From: Bacteroidia bacterium | GTDB lineage: Bacteria > Bacteroidota > Bacteroidia > Flavobacteriales > Flavobacteriaceae | Length of the DNA stretch: 7,532 nt | NCBI GenBank assembly: GCA_030425715.1 | Contig: JAUIAA010000100.1 | Location: 1-7,532, forward strand | Direction: 5' to 3' | Part shown: piece after piece, positions 6,039 through 7,532 of the stretch | How the letters are laid out: each line of letters starts with the position of its first letter | Position numbering within the stretch: the stretch's first letter is position 1 | The notes under the pieces: model-generated | The model's database searches: none | Told to the model about the DNA's origin: nothing | Seen by the model: the letters and a program-made list of their open reading frames with translations, nothing else | Made by a program: the position numbers and the translations under genes

Positions 6039-7064
6039 TTGATTATTCAGCCAGAAATCATATCAGACCAAAAGAGATATATACAATTAAACAAAGAGTA
6101 TAAGGATTTAAAAGAACTTGTTGATAAAGGAGATGCTTACAAAAAAGCTTTGGCAAATTTAGAGGAAGCGAAGGAAATTATTGCCGATGGATCTGATGCT
6201 GAAATGGTTGAAATGGCCAAAATGGAACAAGAAGAGTCTACAGCAAAAATTGCTGCTTTAGAAGAAGAAATTAGATTATTACTTATTCCAAAAGATCCAG
6301 AAGATGCTAAAAATGTAGTGGTTGAAGTTAGAGCGGGTACTGGTGGTGATGAAGCCAGTATATTTGCAGGGGATTTGTATAGAATGTATACCAAATATTG
6401 TGAGGGTAAAGGATGGAAAGTAGCAGTTGTAGATTTAAATGAAGGGACCTCTGGGGGATTTAAGGAGATTATCTTTGAAGTATCGGGTGAAGATGTTTAC
6501 GGTACTTTAAAATTTGAGGCAGGAGTACATCGTGTACAACGTGTGCCACAAACCGAAACCCAAGGAAGGGTACACACTTCAGCAGCAACAGTTATGGTAT
6601 TGCCAGAGGCTGAAGAGTTTGATGTTGAATTAGATATGCAAGATGTTAGAATTGAGAGAACAACATCTACAGGGCCTGGAGGGCAATCGGTAAATACAAC
6701 TTATTCAGCCATTCGATTGCATCACGAACCTACAGGGATTGTGGTGAGCTGTCAAGACCAAAAATCACAGCATAAAAATTTAGAAAAAGCATTAAAAGTA
6801 TTGCGTTCTAGACTGTATGAAGCAGAATTAGCTAAAAAACAAGCAGCAGATTCTGAAAAGCGAAAAAGTATGGTTTCATCAGGAGATCGTTCTGCAAAAA
6901 TTAGAACTTACAATTATCCACAAGGACGAGTAACGGAACATAGAATAGGGTTGACGCTTTATGATTTGAGTAATATTATCAATGGTGATTTACAAAAAAT
7001 AATTGATGAATTACAGTTGGCAGAAAATGCTGAAAAACTAAAGGCTACAGACGAAGCAATATAA
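6039..7064 (+). CDS. prfA: Peptide chain release factor 1 (RF1), 5' end frameshifted
   Basis: RF1 ends translation at UAA and UAG by entering the ribosomal A site and triggering peptidyl-tRNA hydrolysis. The open frame encodes 341 residues from a TTG at 6039, the first possible start after the in-frame TAA at 6018-6020. I doubt it is the native start. Adding the 17 residues implied by the upstream ATG at 5996 gives 358, the usual family length. The stop-codon recognition motif is PQT (170-172), the PxT form of RF1 rather than the SPF of RF2. The catalytic GGQ (214-216) sits in TGPGGQSVNTT; Pro precedes it where many bacteria have Ala, which I believe is common in this phylum. Other family marks are RAGTGGDEAS (98-107), SQHKN (243-247), SGDRSAKIRTYNYPQGRVTEHR (280-302) and LTLYDL (305-310). 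The gene appears monocistronic: a terminator follows, and no partner gene such as a methyltransferase is adjacent. Confidence 0.95.
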   Translation: MIIQPEIISDQKRYIQLNKEYKDLKELVDKGDAYKKALANLEEAKEIIADGSDAEMVEMAKMEQEESTAKIAALEEEIRLLLIPKDPEDAKNVVVEVRAGTGGDEASIFAGDLYRMYTKYCEGKGWKVAVVDLNEGTSGGFKEIIFEVSGEDVYGTLKFEAGVHRVQRVPQTETQGRVHTSAATVMVLPEAEEFDVELDMQDVRIERTTSTGPGGQSVNTTYSAIRLHHEPTGIVVSCQDQKSQHKNLEKALKVLRSRLYEAELAKKQAADSEKRKSMVSSGDRSAKIRTYNYPQGRVTEHRIGLTLYDLSNIINGDLQKIIDELQLAENAEKLKATDEAI

Positions 7065-7087
7065 ACTTATAAAATAGTCGTAAAAAT

Positions 7088-7119
7088 AAAAATCCTGAAG
7101 CGTGAGCCTCAGGATTTTT
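7088..7119. terminator. Bidirectional terminator between prfA and rplT
   Basis: An 11-bp perfect stem (aaaaatcctga / tcaggattttt) encloses a 10-base apical region. Two further base pairs could form there, closing a GUGA tetraloop. A-tract and T-tract flanks allow use from both sides, which suits the convergent prfA and rplT genes. Confidence 0.9.
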
Positions 7120-7140
7120 TTATAAGCAAGAAATTAGTAT

Positions 7141-7485
7141 TTATTTTATCTTGTCCACAATTGCTTTAAAAGCATCTGGGTTATTCATCGCTAAATCGGC
7201 TAAAACCTTACGGTTTAACTCAATATTGTTAGCTTTTAATTTACCCATAAATTGCGAGTAAGATAAACCGTGTTCACGTGCTCCAGCATTAATACGTTGA
7301 ATCCATAATCCACGGAAGTTTCTTTTGTTGTTTTTTCTGTCACGGTATGCGTACGACATTGCTTTGTCAACGGCATTCTTTGCAACAGTATAAACATTTT
7401 TACGTCTACCAAAGTACCCTTTGGCTTGTTTTAAAATCTTTTTTCTACGAGCTCTTTTGGCTACTGAATTTACTGATCTTGGCAT
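7141..7485 (-). CDS. rplT: 50S ribosomal protein L20
   Basis: L20 binds 23S rRNA early in assembly of the large ribosomal subunit. The product has 114 residues (E. coli L20 has 118) and is strongly basic. The family signature is clear: MPRSVNSVAKRARRKK at the N-terminus, ILKQAKGYFGRRKNVY (17-32), AYRDRKNNKRNFRGLWIQRIN (46-66), and LNRKVLADLA in the C-terminal RNA-binding part. The start follows an A-rich leader typical of the phylum, and no longer in-frame start is better. In most bacteria rplT follows infC and rpmI. Those genes would lie beyond the right edge. The 47 bases upstream within the window show no recognisable rpmI coding end, so operon membership is inferred. Confidence 0.97.
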   Translation of the reverse strand: MPRSVNSVAKRARRKKILKQAKGYFGRRKNVYTVAKNAVDKAMSYAYRDRKNNKRNFRGLWIQRINAGAREHGLSYSQFMGKLKANNIELNRKVLADLAMNNPDAFKAIVDKIK

Positions 7486-7532
7486 TTCTTTTTAATTTTT
7501 TTGAGTAAGGCAGATATTTAAATCATTTTATG

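Overview
The window looks like a low-GC member of the Bacteroidota, most likely a flavobacterium (family Flavobacteriaceae). The reasons are the AT-rich composition, A-rich start contexts without strong Shine-Dalgarno sequences, -7 octamers of the TAnnTTTG type, the close resemblance of the release factor RF1 to flavobacterial RF1 as I remember it, and a lipoprotein cytochrome c with a charged linker. No mobile element, CRISPR array, tRNA or rRNA is visible. Genes fill almost all of the window, and no gene-free gap exceeds about 150 bases.

The left two thirds (1-5341, all + strand) form a glutamate dehydrogenase (GDH) locus. It holds the 3' part of one GDH gene with NADP-type coenzyme signatures, a strong intrinsic terminator, a 1009-residue protein, and a complete second GDH gene with NAD-type signatures. 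The 1009-residue protein has two tandem receiver-like domains, then a PEP-synthase-type ATP-binding domain, then a conserved-looking C-terminal region I cannot name. It has no recognisable phosphohistidine or PEP/pyruvate-barrel domain, so it should not be taken for a true PEP synthase. Its place between two GDHs of opposite predicted coenzyme preference suggests a regulator of ammonia assimilation versus glutamate catabolism. That role is inference.

The right third (5342-7532) is housekeeping. A perfect palindrome acts as a shared terminator between the second GDH and a convergent lipoprotein cytochrome c gene. A divergent intergenic region carries two oppositely oriented TAAATTTG promoter cores. 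Then come prfA (RF1, + strand), another bidirectional terminator, and rplT (ribosomal protein L20, - strand).

The main anomaly outside the GDH locus is the 5' end of prfA. The normal flavobacterial start is present at 5996 but lies in a different frame from the rest of the gene, as if 8 bases were missing around 6020. The gene is therefore either frameshifted, restarted at a downstream TTG, or affected by a sequence error.
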